Shown here piece after piece: positions 1-11,559 of a stretch of DNA of 64,000 nt (positions within the stretch are counted from its first letter, which is position 1; each line of letters opens with the position of its first letter). The stretch is from Amycolatopsis regifaucium (GTDB lineage: Bacteria > Actinomycetota > Actinomycetes > Mycobacteriales > Pseudonocardiaceae), in NCBI RefSeq assembly GCF_001613935.1, contig NZ_LQCI01000045.1:131554-195553 (forward strand), in the 5' to 3' direction. The notes below the pieces were generated by a model that saw nothing but the letters and a program-made list of their open reading frames with translations, was not told the origin of the DNA and made no database searches. The translations under genes were made by a program, and so were the position numbers.

Positions 1-135
1 GCGCTGCTCGTCATCACCTGGCTCGCGGGCGACGTCGAACTGGACACCGGCTTCCGCGGTGACGACGTCGACGACTATCCACAGTGGATCGAAGCTTTGC
101 AAGACACCCGCAACGACATCAAGGGAGGTGCCTGA
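1..135 (+). CDS. C-terminal end of a membrane-associated protein upstream of carA (partial)
   Basis: The window opens inside a reading frame whose last 44 residues are visible before TGA at 133-135. They begin ALLVITWLAGDVELDTGF and end DTRNDIKGGA. The stop overlaps the carA ATG (TGATG), so this is the gene preceding carA in the same operon. In other actinobacteria this place is held by a small membrane-anchored PH-domain-like protein between pyrC and carA; that identity comes from gene order, not from a motif. The N-terminus lies outside the window. Confidence 0.55.
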   Translation, partial: ALLVITWLAGDVELDTGFRGDDVDDYPQWIEALQDTRNDIKGGA

Positions 136-1267
136 TGAGCACCGTGAACGGCACCCGTGCGCCAGCCGCGCTGGTACTCGAAGACGGCCGGATCTTCCGC
201 GGCTCCGCGTACGGCGCCCGTGGCCGCAGCTTGGGCGAGGCGGTGTTCTGCACCGGCATGACCGGCTACCAGGAGACGCTGACCGACCCCTCCTACCACC
301 GCCAGATCGTGGTCCAGACCGCGCCGCAGATCGGCAACACCGGCTGGAACGACGAGGACGACGAGTCCGCCCGCATCTGGGTTTCGGGCTACGTCGTCCG
401 CGACCCGGCGCGCACCCCGTCCAACTGGCGCGCCAAGCGCACGCTGGACGAGGAACTGGAGCGCCAGGGCGTCGTCGGCATCTCCGAAGTGGACACCCGC
501 ACGCTGACCCGGCACCTGCGCGAGCAGGGCGCCATGCGGTCCGGCGTCTTCTCGGGTGACGCGCTCGGCAGCGACGAGGAGATGCTCGCCGAGGTGAAGG
601 CCGGCCCGCAGATGAAGGGCGCCGACCTCGCCGGCGAGGTCACCACGAAGCAGTCGTACGTCGTCGAGGCGCAGGGTGAGCGGAAGTTCCGCGTGGCCGC
701 GCTGGACCTGGGCATCAAGTCCAACACCCCGCGCATGATGGCCGCGCGCGGCATCGAGGTGCACGTCCTGCCCTCCTCGTCCACTGTGGACGAACTGCTC
801 GCGGTCGAGGCCGACGGTGTCTTCCTCTCCAACGGTCCCGGTGACCCGGCGACCACCGCGCACGCGACGGAGCTGACGAAAGCCGTACTACAGCGGGAAA
901 TCCCGCTGTTCGGCATCTGCTTCGGCAACCAGATCCTCGGCCGCGCGCTGGGACTGGGCACCTACAAGATGCGCTACGGCCACCGGGGGATCAACATCCC
1001 GGTGATCGACGTGGCGACGAAACGCGTCGCGATCACCGCGCAGAACCACGGTTTCGCCCTCGAAGGCGAACCGGGACAGCGGTTCGAGACGCCGTTCGGC
1101 GCGGCGCAGGTCTCGCACTACTGCCCGAACGACGACACCGTCGAAGGTGTCCGCGCGTTCGACGTCCCCGCGTTCTCGGTGCAGTACCACCCCGAGGCCG
1201 CCGCCGGCCCGCACGACGCGGCACCCCTGTTCGATGAGTTCGTGAGCTTGATGGAGAAGGCCAAGTA

Positions 1268-1268
<1 letters not shown>
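135..1268 (+). CDS. carA: carbamoyl-phosphate synthase small subunit
   Basis: 377-residue glutaminase subunit of carbamoyl-phosphate synthase. It hydrolyses glutamine and passes ammonia to CarB for pyrimidine and arginine synthesis. The N-terminal CPSase small-chain domain is followed by a class I glutamine amidotransferase domain: nucleophile Cys262 in GICFGNQ, and His352 and Glu354 in QYHPEA. I chose the ATG at 135, which overlaps the preceding stop and gives [18 protein letters not shown], over the longer frame from 84. GGAGGTG at 123-129 is a suitable ribosome binding site. The stop TAA overlaps the carB ATG, so the two subunits are translationally coupled. Confidence 0.97.
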
Positions 1269-4578
<3,310 letters not shown>

Positions 4579-4582
<4 letters not shown>

Positions 4583-5418
4583 CCGAACGGTTCGGGGCGA
4601 GGCTGGCGCGGGCGGTCGCGGACAAGGGACCGCTCTGCGCCGGGATCGACCCCCATCCCGGGTTGCTCCAGGCGTGGGATCTCCCGGCGGACGCGGGCGG
4701 CTTGGAGAAGTTCGCCCTGACCGCCGCCGAGGCGATCGCGCCCGAGGTCGCGGTGATCAAACCCCAGTCGGCCTTTTTCGAGGCCTACGGGCCTCCTGGG
4801 GTCGCCGTTCTGGCCAAGACGATGAAGGTGTGCCGGGAAGCGGGCGCGCTCGTCCTGCTGGACGTCAAACGCGGCGACATCGGTTCGACGATGGCGGCGT
4901 ACACGGCGGCGTTCCTGCCCGCGGGCGCCGAACTCGAAGCCGACGCCATCACCGTGTCGCCGTATCTCGGGTTCGGTTCGCTGGCGCCCGCGATCGACGT
5001 TGCGCAGACGCAAGGCAAGGGACTGTTCGTCCTCGCGCGCACCTCCAACCCGGAGGCGCAGGGACTGCAGAACGCCTTGCTGCCCAACGGAAAGACCGTC
5101 GCGCAGGACATCGTCGACACCGCGGCCGCGTACAACGCCGGTGTCGGGCCCCTGGGCGACATCGGCGTCGTCGTCGGCGCCACCATCGCGCCGGGAGAGC
5201 TCGATCTGAGCGTGCTGAACGGTCCGGTCCTGGCACCCGGTTTCGGGGCCCAGGGGGCCACTGTGGCCGATTTGCGGGTGCTTTTCGGGCCGGGACTGCC
5301 GGGAGTGCTCCCGGCGTCGTCCCGTGACGTGCTCAAGCACGGACCGGACCACGAGGCGTTGCGTGCGGCCGTTCGGCGGACACGGGATTCCCTCGGTCCC
5401 CTGGAAAACGGCCAATAG
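4579..5418 (+). CDS. pyrF: orotidine 5'-phosphate decarboxylase (long type)
   Basis: 279 residues. Converts OMP to UMP, the last step of de novo UMP synthesis. The signature [10 protein letters not shown] (residues 95-104) with catalytic Lys97 identifies the longer OMP decarboxylase subfamily found in mycobacteria and relatives. The ATG at 4579 overlaps the carB stop by four bases; the upstream extension in the same frame lies inside carB and is not used. It closes the pyrimidine part of the operon: a 107-bp gap with its own promoter follows before mihF. Confidence 0.96.
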
Positions 5419-5455
5419 CAGGCCCGGGAATCGGTCATGACCAGCCACCCCCGCA

Positions 5456-5485
5456 TTGTGGGCCGAGGTAACGGGTGGGTACCGT
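5456..5485 (+). promoter_or_regulatory. candidate promoter for mihF-gmk-rpoZ-coaBC
   Basis: TTGTGG (5456-5461) and TACCGT (5480-5485) are separated by 18 bp in the 107-bp gap between pyrF and mihF. This would give a leader of about 34 nt ending in the Shine-Dalgarno CCGGAGG at 5514-5520. The assignment rests on spacing and similarity to housekeeping sigma-factor sites only. Confidence 0.45.
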
Positions 5486-5525
5486 CGCCACACCCACCCA
5501 GATTTGAGAACTACCGGAGGAAAAC

Positions 5526-5843
5526 GTGGCACTTCCCCAGCTGACAGAGGAACAGCGTGCTGCGGCGCTGGAGAAGGCCGCCGCCGCCCGCCGCATCCGT
5601 GCTGAGCTGAAGGAGCGGCTGAAGCGGGGCGGTACCACTCTGGTCGACGTGTTGAAGCAGGCCGAGGAGAACGAAGTCCTCGGCAAGATGAAGGTCTCGG
5701 CTCTGCTCGAGGCTCTTCCGGGCGTCGGCAAGGTCCGTGCCCAGCAGACCATGGAACGACTGGAGATCGCACCCAGCCGTCGTCTTCGCGGCCTCGGCGA
5801 CCGGCAGCGCAAGGCGCTGCTGGCCGAATTCAGCGGCGAGTGA
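5526..5843 (+). CDS. mihF: actinobacterial integration host factor (mIHF)
   Basis: 105-residue basic nucleoid protein that bends DNA and contributes to chromosome organisation. It is the actinobacterial IHF, unrelated to enteric IHF. A helical N-terminus (residues 5-35) precedes a helix-turn-helix-like DNA-binding unit with LPGVGKVRAQQ (64-74) and a basic stretch PSRRLRGLGDRQRK (83-96). GTG start at 5526 with GGAGG five bases upstream. Its position between pyrF and gmk is the conserved actinobacterial order. The stop overlaps the gmk start. Confidence 0.96.
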   Translation: MALPQLTEEQRAAALEKAAAARRIRAELKERLKRGGTTLVDVLKQAEENEVLGKMKVSALLEALPGVGKVRAQQTMERLEIAPSRRLRGLGDRQRKALLAEFSGE

Positions 5844-6496
5844 GCGGCGACGGTCAGGACCACCCGGTGAACCCGGGCGCTGACCGCGGCGGTGAGCCGG
5901 TGGCGGGAGTTTTTTCCCGACACCGGCTCACGGTCGTATCGGGGCCTTCGGGAGTCGGGAAGTCGAGCGTGGTGGGGGAGCTGCGCAAGCTGGATCCGGA
6001 GATCTATTTCAGTGTTTCGGTGACCACGAGGAAGCCGAGGCCGGGTGAGGTCGACGGCGAGCACTACCACTTCGTCGACCGAGCCGAGTTCGACCGCATG
6101 GTGGCCGAGGGCAGGCTGCTGGAGCACGCCGAGTTCACCGGCAACTGCTACGGCACCCCGCGCGAGCCCGTCGAGCGGGCTCTGGCGGCCGGGCGCAACG
6201 CGGTACTGGAGATCGAACTCCAGGGCGCGCGGCAGGTCCGCAAGGCGATGCCGGAAGCCCGGCTGGTGATGCTGATGCCGCCGTCCTGGGCGGAACTGGT
6301 CGGCAGGCTGACCGGTCGCGGCACCGAGAACCAGGCCGCCGTCCAGGCGAGGCTGGCCGAGGCCGAGCGTGAACTGGCCGCCGCCGGCGAGTTCGACGAG
6401 CGCGTCGTCAACGCCGACGTGCGGGACGCCGCCGAGCAGTTGCTAAACTTGATAACCGGCGACCAGAACTTTGAAGATTCGGAGCACCACGAGTGA
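5840..6496 (+). CDS. gmk: guanylate kinase
   Basis: 218 residues. Phosphorylates GMP to GDP. P-loop GPSGVGKSS at residues 35-43, and the GMP-binding region with [19 protein letters not shown] follows. The first 27 residues, before [10 protein letters not shown], form an extension beyond the usual kinase fold. GTG at 5840 overlaps the mihF TGA (GTGA), which supports this start despite the extension. The stop overlaps the rpoZ GTG, so gmk and rpoZ are coupled, as in other actinobacteria. Confidence 0.96.
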   Translation: MSGDGQDHPVNPGADRGGEPVAGVFSRHRLTVVSGPSGVGKSSVVGELRKLDPEIYFSVSVTTRKPRPGEVDGEHYHFVDRAEFDRMVAEGRLLEHAEFTGNCYGTPREPVERALAAGRNAVLEIELQGARQVRKAMPEARLVMLMPPSWAELVGRLTGRGTENQAAVQARLAEAERELAAAGEFDERVVNADVRDAAEQLLNLITGDQNFEDSEHHE

Positions 6497-6759
6497 CCCA
6501 GGCCATCCTGAACGAAGAACTCGAAGGCATCACCAACCCGCCCATCGACGACCTGCTCGAAAAGGTCAGCTCGAAGTACGCGTTGGCGATCTACGCGGCC
6601 AAGCGCGCTCGTCAGATCAACGACTACTACGCCCAGCTGGGCGAGGGTCTGCTGGAGTACGTCGGCCCGCTGGTCGAGCCGGGCCCGCGCGAGAAGCCGC
6701 TGTCCATCGCCCTGCGCGAGATCCACGGTGGCCTGCTCGAGCACACCGAGGGTGAGTAA
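6493..6759 (+). CDS. rpoZ: RNA polymerase omega subunit
   Basis: 88 residues; promotes folding and assembly of the beta-prime subunit. The family core is visible as [20 protein letters not shown] followed by AKRARQIN. The C-terminus [17 protein letters not shown] is the actinobacterial version. GTG start at 6493 overlaps the gmk stop. The coaBC start lies eight bases inside its 3' end. Confidence 0.96.
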   Translation: MTQAILNEELEGITNPPIDDLLEKVSSKYALAIYAAKRARQINDYYAQLGEGLLEYVGPLVEPGPREKPLSIALREIHGGLLEHTEGE

Positions 6760-7972
6760 AGCCAAGATCGTTCTGGGCGTAGGCGGCGGGATCGCCGCTT
6801 ACAAGGCCTGTGAGGTCCTGCGGGGACTGACCGAATCCGGTCACGACGTCCGCGTGGTCCCCACCGAAGCCGCGCTGAACTTCGTCGGCGCGGCCACCTT
6901 CGAGGCATTGTCCGGGAACCCGGTGCACACCGGCGTGTTCACCGAGGTGCCCGAGGTCCAGCACGTCCGCGTCGGCAAGGAAGCCGATCTGGTGATCGTC
7001 GTGCCCGCCACGGCGAACCTGCTCGCCAAGGCCGCGCACGGCATCGCGGACGATCTGCTGACGAACACCCTGCTCACCGCCCGGTGCCCGGTCGCCTTCT
7101 TCCCGGCGATGCACACCGAGATGTGGGAGCACCCGGCCACCCGCGACAACGTGGCGCTGCTGCGCTCGCGCGGGCTGGTCGTCGCCGAACCCGCCGCCGG
7201 CAGGCTCACCGGGGCCGACACCGGCAAGGGGCGGCTCGCCGACCCCGCCGAGATCGTCGACCTCGCCCGGCTCCTGCTCGCCGTGCCGAACGCCCTCCCG
7301 CGCGACCTCGAAGGCGTGCGCGTGGCGATTTCGGCGGGCGGTACACGGGAGCCGCTGGACCCGGTCCGGTACCTGGGGAACCGCTCGTCCGGCAAGCAGG
7401 GCTACGCGCTGGCCCGCGTCGCCGTGCAGCGCGGCGCCGAGGTCACCCTGGTCACCGCGCACACCGTCGCGTTGCCGGAACCGGCGGGCGCGAAGGTCGT
7501 CCACGTGTCGACCGCCGAAGAGATGCGCCAGGCGATGCACGCCGAGGCCGCCTCCGCCGACGTCGTCGTGATGGCCGCCGCCGTCGCCGATTTCCGGCCG
7601 TCGAACCGGGCCGAGCACAAGATCAAGAAGTCCGACGACTCGCCGGACCCTGTCGTCGAGCTCGCCCGCAACGCGGACATCCTGGCCGAACTGGTGCGGA
7701 ACCGGACGGAAGGCCGGTTGGTCGTGGGGTTCGCCGCGGAAACCGGGGACGACAAGGGTGGCGTTCTCGATCACGCTCGGGTCAAATTGAAGCGCAAGGG
7801 TGCTGATCTGCTGGTGGTGAACGCCGTCGGCGAGGGAAAGGCTTTCGGGACCGAGGACAACTCGGGCTGGCTTCTGGGGGCCGACGGAACCGAGATCCCG
7901 ATCCCGCTCGGCGCCAAGGCGGAACTGGCGTCCACATTGTGGGACGCTGTTGTGACCTTGATGAAGCGTTGA
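6752..7972 (+). CDS. coaBC: bifunctional phosphopantothenoylcysteine decarboxylase / phosphopantothenate-cysteine ligase
   Basis: 406 residues carrying two consecutive steps of coenzyme A synthesis. The N-terminal CoaC flavoprotein domain (about 1-180) has [11 protein letters not shown], the catalytic His71 region and PAMHTEMW (118-125), the actinobacterial form of the substrate-binding motif. The C-terminal CoaB domain (about 185-406) has [19 protein letters not shown] and [12 protein letters not shown] chose the GTG at 6752 ([10 protein letters not shown]), which overlaps rpoZ by eight bases, over the frame extension from 6728, which adds nothing conserved. Confidence 0.95.
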   Translation: MSKAKIVLGVGGGIAAYKACEVLRGLTESGHDVRVVPTEAALNFVGAATFEALSGNPVHTGVFTEVPEVQHVRVGKEADLVIVVPATANLLAKAAHGIADDLLTNTLLTARCPVAFFPAMHTEMWEHPATRDNVALLRSRGLVVAEPAAGRLTGADTGKGRLADPAEIVDLARLLLAVPNALPRDLEGVRVAISAGGTREPLDPVRYLGNRSSGKQGYALARVAVQRGAEVTLVTAHTVALPEPAGAKVVHVSTAEEMRQAMHAEAASADVVVMAAAVADFRPSNRAEHKIKKSDDSPDPVVELARNADILAELVRNRTEGRLVVGFAAETGDDKGGVLDHARVKLKRKGADLLVVNAVGEGKAFGTEDNSGWLLGADGTEIPIPLGAKAELASTLWDAVVTLMKR

Positions 7973-7994
7973 CCGCGCCTTGAACGATAGTCAG

Positions 7995-8024
7995 TACGCT
8001 TAGGGCAAGCTAAGGGGTGCCTAA
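7995..8024 (+). promoter_or_regulatory. candidate metK promoter with three TTAGG-type half-sites
   Basis: TACGCT (7995-8000) can serve as a -10, giving a leader of about 50 nt before metK. Directly over and after it lie TTAGG (8000-8004), CTAAG (8010-8014) and CCTAA (8020-8024), alternating half-sites at 10-bp intervals. Their composition resembles iron-box (DtxR/IdeR) half-sites, but the match to a full 19-bp box is only partial (12 of 19 by eye). No SAM-riboswitch-like sequence was seen. Confidence 0.3.
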
Positions 8025-8055
8025 CTTTCTGGGCATCAGACGTCTAGGTGAGGAA

Positions 8056-9270
8056 GTGACGGCCACCGTGACCGCGTCCACGAGCAGACTGTTCACATCG
8101 GAATCGGTGACCGAAGGTCATCCTGACAAGATTTGCGACGCCATCAGCGACTCCATCCTGGACGGCCTGCTGGCGAAGGACCCCCGCAGCCGGGTGGCGG
8201 TCGAAACCCTCATCACCACCGGACAGGTGCATGTCGCCGGCGAGGTGACCACCGAGGCCTACGCGGACATCCCGACCATCGTCCGCGATGTGATCCTGAA
8301 GATCGGCTACGACTCTTCGGCCAAGGGCTTCGACGGCAACTCCTGCGGCGTCAACGTCGCCATCGGTTCCCAGTCGCCCGACATCGCGCAGGGTGTCGAC
8401 ACCGCGTACGAGTCCCGCGTCGAGTCCGACGAGGACGAAATCAACCGCCAGGGCGCCGGCGACCAGGGCCTGATGTTCGGCTACGCCTGCTCGGACACCC
8501 CCGAGCTGATGCCCCTGCCGATCGCGCTCGCGCACCGGCTCTCGCAGCGGCTGACCCGGGTCCGCAAAGACGGCGTGCTGCCGTACCTGCGCCCGGACGG
8601 CAAGACCCAGGTCACCATCGAGTACGCCGGTGACCAGCCGGTGCGGCTCGACACGGTGGTCGTGTCCACTCAGCACGCCGACGGCATCGACCTCGAGCAG
8701 ATGCTCGGCGTCGACGTCCGTGAGCACGTGGTCGCCCCGGAGATCGCCGACCTCGGCCTCGACACCTCCAACGTGCGGCTGCTGGTGAACCCGACCGGCC
8801 GCTTCGTCATCGGCGGCCCGATGGGCGACGCGGGCCTGACCGGCCGCAAGATCATCGTCGACACCTACGGCGGCATGGCCCGCCACGGTGGCGGCGCGTT
8901 CTCCGGCAAGGATCCCTCCAAGGTGGACCGCTCGGCCGCGTACGCGATGCGCTGGGTGGCGAAGAACGTCATCGCCGCCGGTCTCGCCTCGCGCGCCGAG
9001 GTGCAGGTGGCGTACGCGATCGGCAAGGCGGCCCCGGTGGGCCTCTTCGTCGAGACCTTCGGCACCGAGACGGTCGACCCGTCGAAGATCCAGGCCGCCA
9101 TCACGGAGGTCTTCGACCTGCGGCCGGCCGCGATCATCCGCGACCTCGACCTGCTCCGCCCGATCTACGCGCCGACGGCCGCGTACGGCCACTTCGGCCG
9201 CCCTGAGCTGAACCTCCCGTGGGAGAGCACGGCGCGGGCCGCGGACCTGAAGTCGGCCGCGGGCGCCTGA
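8056..9270 (+). CDS. metK: S-adenosylmethionine synthetase
   Basis: 404 residues; makes SAM from ATP and methionine. The family signatures GHPDK (21-25), GAGDQG (133-138) and the glycine-rich [16 protein letters not shown] are all present, and length matches actinobacterial MetK. The GTG at 8056 gives [21 protein letters not shown] and has a GGTGAGG-type site just upstream. The frame extension from 8017 is unlike the family, and GTG 8068 is an alternative. A strong palindrome follows the stop. Confidence 0.97.
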   Translation: MTATVTASTSRLFTSESVTEGHPDKICDAISDSILDGLLAKDPRSRVAVETLITTGQVHVAGEVTTEAYADIPTIVRDVILKIGYDSSAKGFDGNSCGVNVAIGSQSPDIAQGVDTAYESRVESDEDEINRQGAGDQGLMFGYACSDTPELMPLPIALAHRLSQRLTRVRKDGVLPYLRPDGKTQVTIEYAGDQPVRLDTVVVSTQHADGIDLEQMLGVDVREHVVAPEIADLGLDTSNVRLLVNPTGRFVIGGPMGDAGLTGRKIIVDTYGGMARHGGGAFSGKDPSKVDRSAAYAMRWVAKNVIAAGLASRAEVQVAYAIGKAAPVGLFVETFGTETVDPSKIQAAITEVFDLRPAAIIRDLDLLRPIYAPTAAYGHFGRPELNLPWESTARAADLKSAAGA

Positions 9271-9290
9271 GGCTTCGGTCCAGTAGTGCC

Positions 9291-9337
9291 ATGAAAGGCC
9301 CCTTCATTGCAAATTTTGCAATGAAGGGGCCTTTCAT
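9291..9337. repeat. family A palindromic repeat, likely terminator after metK
   Basis: Perfect inverted repeat: two 23-bp arms (9291-9313, 9315-9337) around one T. The arm begins ATGAAAGGCCCCTTCATTGC. The centre reads TTGCAAATTTTGCAA, and each arm contains its own near-palindrome TGAAAGGCCCCTTCA. It begins 20 bp after the metK stop and has no T-tract. Related copies are at 14870, 24847, 24944, 25835 and 58371. Confidence 0.9.
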
Positions 9338-9385
9338 TGCACGCGGTGACCGGCCCCGGCGAGCGAGTCTGGTAGAGATCACCGG

Positions 9386-11476
9386 GTGAGCAGCAGTCCC
9401 GAACCGACCCCGCTGTGGGAGCTTCCGGAGCCGAAGGCCGAGCCGGCGCGGAAGGCCAAACCGTCGCGCGCGAAAACCGCCAGCCGCCGGGGAGCGCAGA
9501 ACCCCGCGCCCGAGAACCCGGTCGCCCGCGTCGTCGTGGACATCCCGCTCACGCATCTCGACCGGACCTTCGACTATCAGATCCCGGAGAAGCTGCACGA
9601 AGCCGCCGTGCCCGGCTGCCGGGTGCGCGTCCGGTTCGCGGGCCAGCTCGTCGACGGGTATCTCGTCGAACGTGCCGACAGCACGGAGTTCACCGGGAAG
9701 CTCGCGTACATCGACAGGGTGACCTCCAGCGAGCCGGTGCTGCCCCCGGCGTTGCACACGCTCTGCCGGTCGGTCGCGGACCGGTACGGCGGCACGCTCA
9801 GCGACGTCCTGCGGCTGGCCATCCCGTCCCGGCACGCGAAGGTCGAGGGCGAGCCGCCCGCCGAGCCCGCGCCGACGCCGGAGGCACCCGAAACCACCGC
9901 GTGGGAGAAGTACCAGAGCGGGCCCGCGTTCCTGGAGGCCGTCGCGGAACGGCGTCCCGCCAACGCCGTCTGGCAGGCGCTGCCGGGGGAGGACTGGCCG
10001 CGCCGCCTCGCCGAAGCCGCCGCGGTGGCGGCCGCGGCCGGCCGCGGCGTGGTGATGGTCGTCCCCGACCACCGTGACCTCACGAGGTTGCACGACGCTT
10101 GCGTCTCCTTGCTGGGTGAGGGCGCGGTGGTCGCGTTGATCGCCGGGCTGGGCCCCGCCGAGCGCTACCGGCGCTGGCTCGCGGTGCTGCGCGGCGCGGT
10201 CCGCGTCGTCGTGGGCACGCGCGCGGCGATGTTCGCGCCGGTCGCCGATCCGGGGCTCTTCGTGGTGTGGGACGACGGCGACGACGTCCACCTCGACCAG
10301 CACGCGCCGTACCCCCACGTCCGTGACGTGCTGATGGATCGCGCGCACGCCGCGAAGGGGTCGATGCTCGTCGCCGGTTTCGCACGGACCGCCGAGGCAC
10401 AGTTCCTGGTGGAGTCGGGGTGGGCGCAGCCTCTCGTGGCGGCCAGGCCCGAACTTCGGGCCGCCGCACCGCGCGTCACGCCGGTCGGCGAGGACTTCGA
10501 CGTCGCCCGGGACGAGGCAGCGAAGGCGGCACGGCTCCCGTCGGTCGCGTTCGAAGCGGCGCGGCAGTCGCTGGCAGGCGGATTCCCGGTGCTGGTGCAA
10601 GTTCCGCGTCGCGGGTACGTTCCCGGGCTCGCCTGCGGCAACTGCCGGACGTCGGCGCACTGCCGTCGCTGCGCGGGTCCGCTTTCCTTGCCCGGCGGCC
10701 TGATCGACGGCGCACCGAGGCCACCCGCCTGCCGGTGGTGCGGTGTCCCCGAGACGAACTTCCATTGCGCCGCTTGCGGTTCCGTCCGCCTGCGGGCGGT
10801 CGTCGTCGGCTCCAAGCGGACCGCGGAGGAATTGGGCCGCGCCTTCTCCGGGTTCCCGGTGCGGACCTCGGGCGCGACGGAGGTCTTGGCCTCGGTGCCC
10901 GGGAAACCGGCGCTGGTGGTGTGCACTCCCGGAGCCGAGCCGATCGCGGAAGGCGGCTACGGCGCGGCATTGCTGTTGGACGGCTGGGCGCTGCTGGGAC
11001 GGCAGGACCTGCGCGCGGGGGAGGAGACCCTGCGCCGCTGGATGGCCGCCGCGGCACTGGTGCGGCCGGGGACCGAAGGCGGACGTGTGTTCGTCGGCGC
11101 CGAGGCTGGCCTCGCGGTCGTGCAGGCGCTGGTGCGCTGGGATCCGGGCTGGCACGCGAGCCAGGAACTGGCCGAACGGCGCGAACTGGGCTTCCCGCCC
11201 GCGATGCGGATGGCGAGTATCGAGGGCACCCCGGACGCGGTCGCCGGGCTGCTCGACGACCTCGCCCTGCCGGAAACCGGCGAAGTCCTGGGCCCGGTGC
11301 CGCTCGGCGACGTCGACGAGGACGGCAACGCCGAACGGGAGCGCGCCCTGGTCCGGGTGGCGCGTCCGCACGGGAAGGAGCTCGCCGCCGCCGTCCACGC
11401 GGCCGCCGCCCGGCGGGACGCGCGCAAGGCCACCGAGCCCATCCGGATCCAGCTCGACCCACTTGAGCTCATCTAG
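9386..11476 (+). CDS. priA: PriA-type primosomal protein N', degenerate helicase
   Basis: 696 residues. The order of elements matches PriA: N-terminal DNA-binding region VVVDIPLTHLDRTFDYQIP (about 50-70), helicase-like middle and the zinc cluster CGNC...CRRC...CRWCG...CAAC (about 415-470). The ATPase motifs have eroded: where other PriA proteins have GVTGSGKT this one reads ALPGEDWP, and the DEAH box is replaced by VVWDDGDD. This loss is known for actinobacterial PriA, so a structural role in restart is more likely than ATP-driven unwinding. GTG start at 9386. Confidence 0.85.
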   Translation: MSSSPEPTPLWELPEPKAEPARKAKPSRAKTASRRGAQNPAPENPVARVVVDIPLTHLDRTFDYQIPEKLHEAAVPGCRVRVRFAGQLVDGYLVERADSTEFTGKLAYIDRVTSSEPVLPPALHTLCRSVADRYGGTLSDVLRLAIPSRHAKVEGEPPAEPAPTPEAPETTAWEKYQSGPAFLEAVAERRPANAVWQALPGEDWPRRLAEAAAVAAAAGRGVVMVVPDHRDLTRLHDACVSLLGEGAVVALIAGLGPAERYRRWLAVLRGAVRVVVGTRAAMFAPVADPGLFVVWDDGDDVHLDQHAPYPHVRDVLMDRAHAAKGSMLVAGFARTAEAQFLVESGWAQPLVAARPELRAAAPRVTPVGEDFDVARDEAAKAARLPSVAFEAARQSLAGGFPVLVQVPRRGYVPGLACGNCRTSAHCRRCAGPLSLPGGLIDGAPRPPACRWCGVPETNFHCAACGSVRLRAVVVGSKRTAEELGRAFSGFPVRTSGATEVLASVPGKPALVVCTPGAEPIAEGGYGAALLLDGWALLGRQDLRAGEETLRRWMAAAALVRPGTEGGRVFVGAEAGLAVVQALVRWDPGWHASQELAERRELGFPPAMRMASIEGTPDAVAGLLDDLALPETGEVLGPVPLGDVDEDGNAERERALVRVARPHGKELAAAVHAAAARRDARKATEPIRIQLDPLELI

Positions 11477-11491
11477 TCCCCCGGAAACCCC

Positions 11492-11553
11492 GCATTTCGT
11501 CCTCTAAACGCGTTCCTTGCACACGCAACTACCGCGTTCAGAGGACGAAATGC
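11492..11553. repeat. family B palindromic repeat between convergent priA and a secreted protein gene
   Basis: 21-bp arms 11492-11512 and 11533-11553 with one mismatch. The left arm is GCATTTCGTCCTCTAAACGC plus G. It lies 15 bp after the priA stop and 6 bp after the stop of the minus-strand gene, so it can terminate both. The same GTCCTCT core recurs at 31715 and 42000. Confidence 0.85.
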
Positions 11554-11559
11554 ATGGGG

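Noticed and set aside
7973-8055. SAM riboswitch upstream of metK
   Set aside because: The leader is about 50 nt, too short, and none of the conserved SAM-I, SAM-II or SAM-IV core elements is visible.
9134-11398. 754-codon minus-strand frame over priA
   Set aside because: Shadow; it crosses the palindrome at 9291 and ends inside metK, and lacks conserved blocks.
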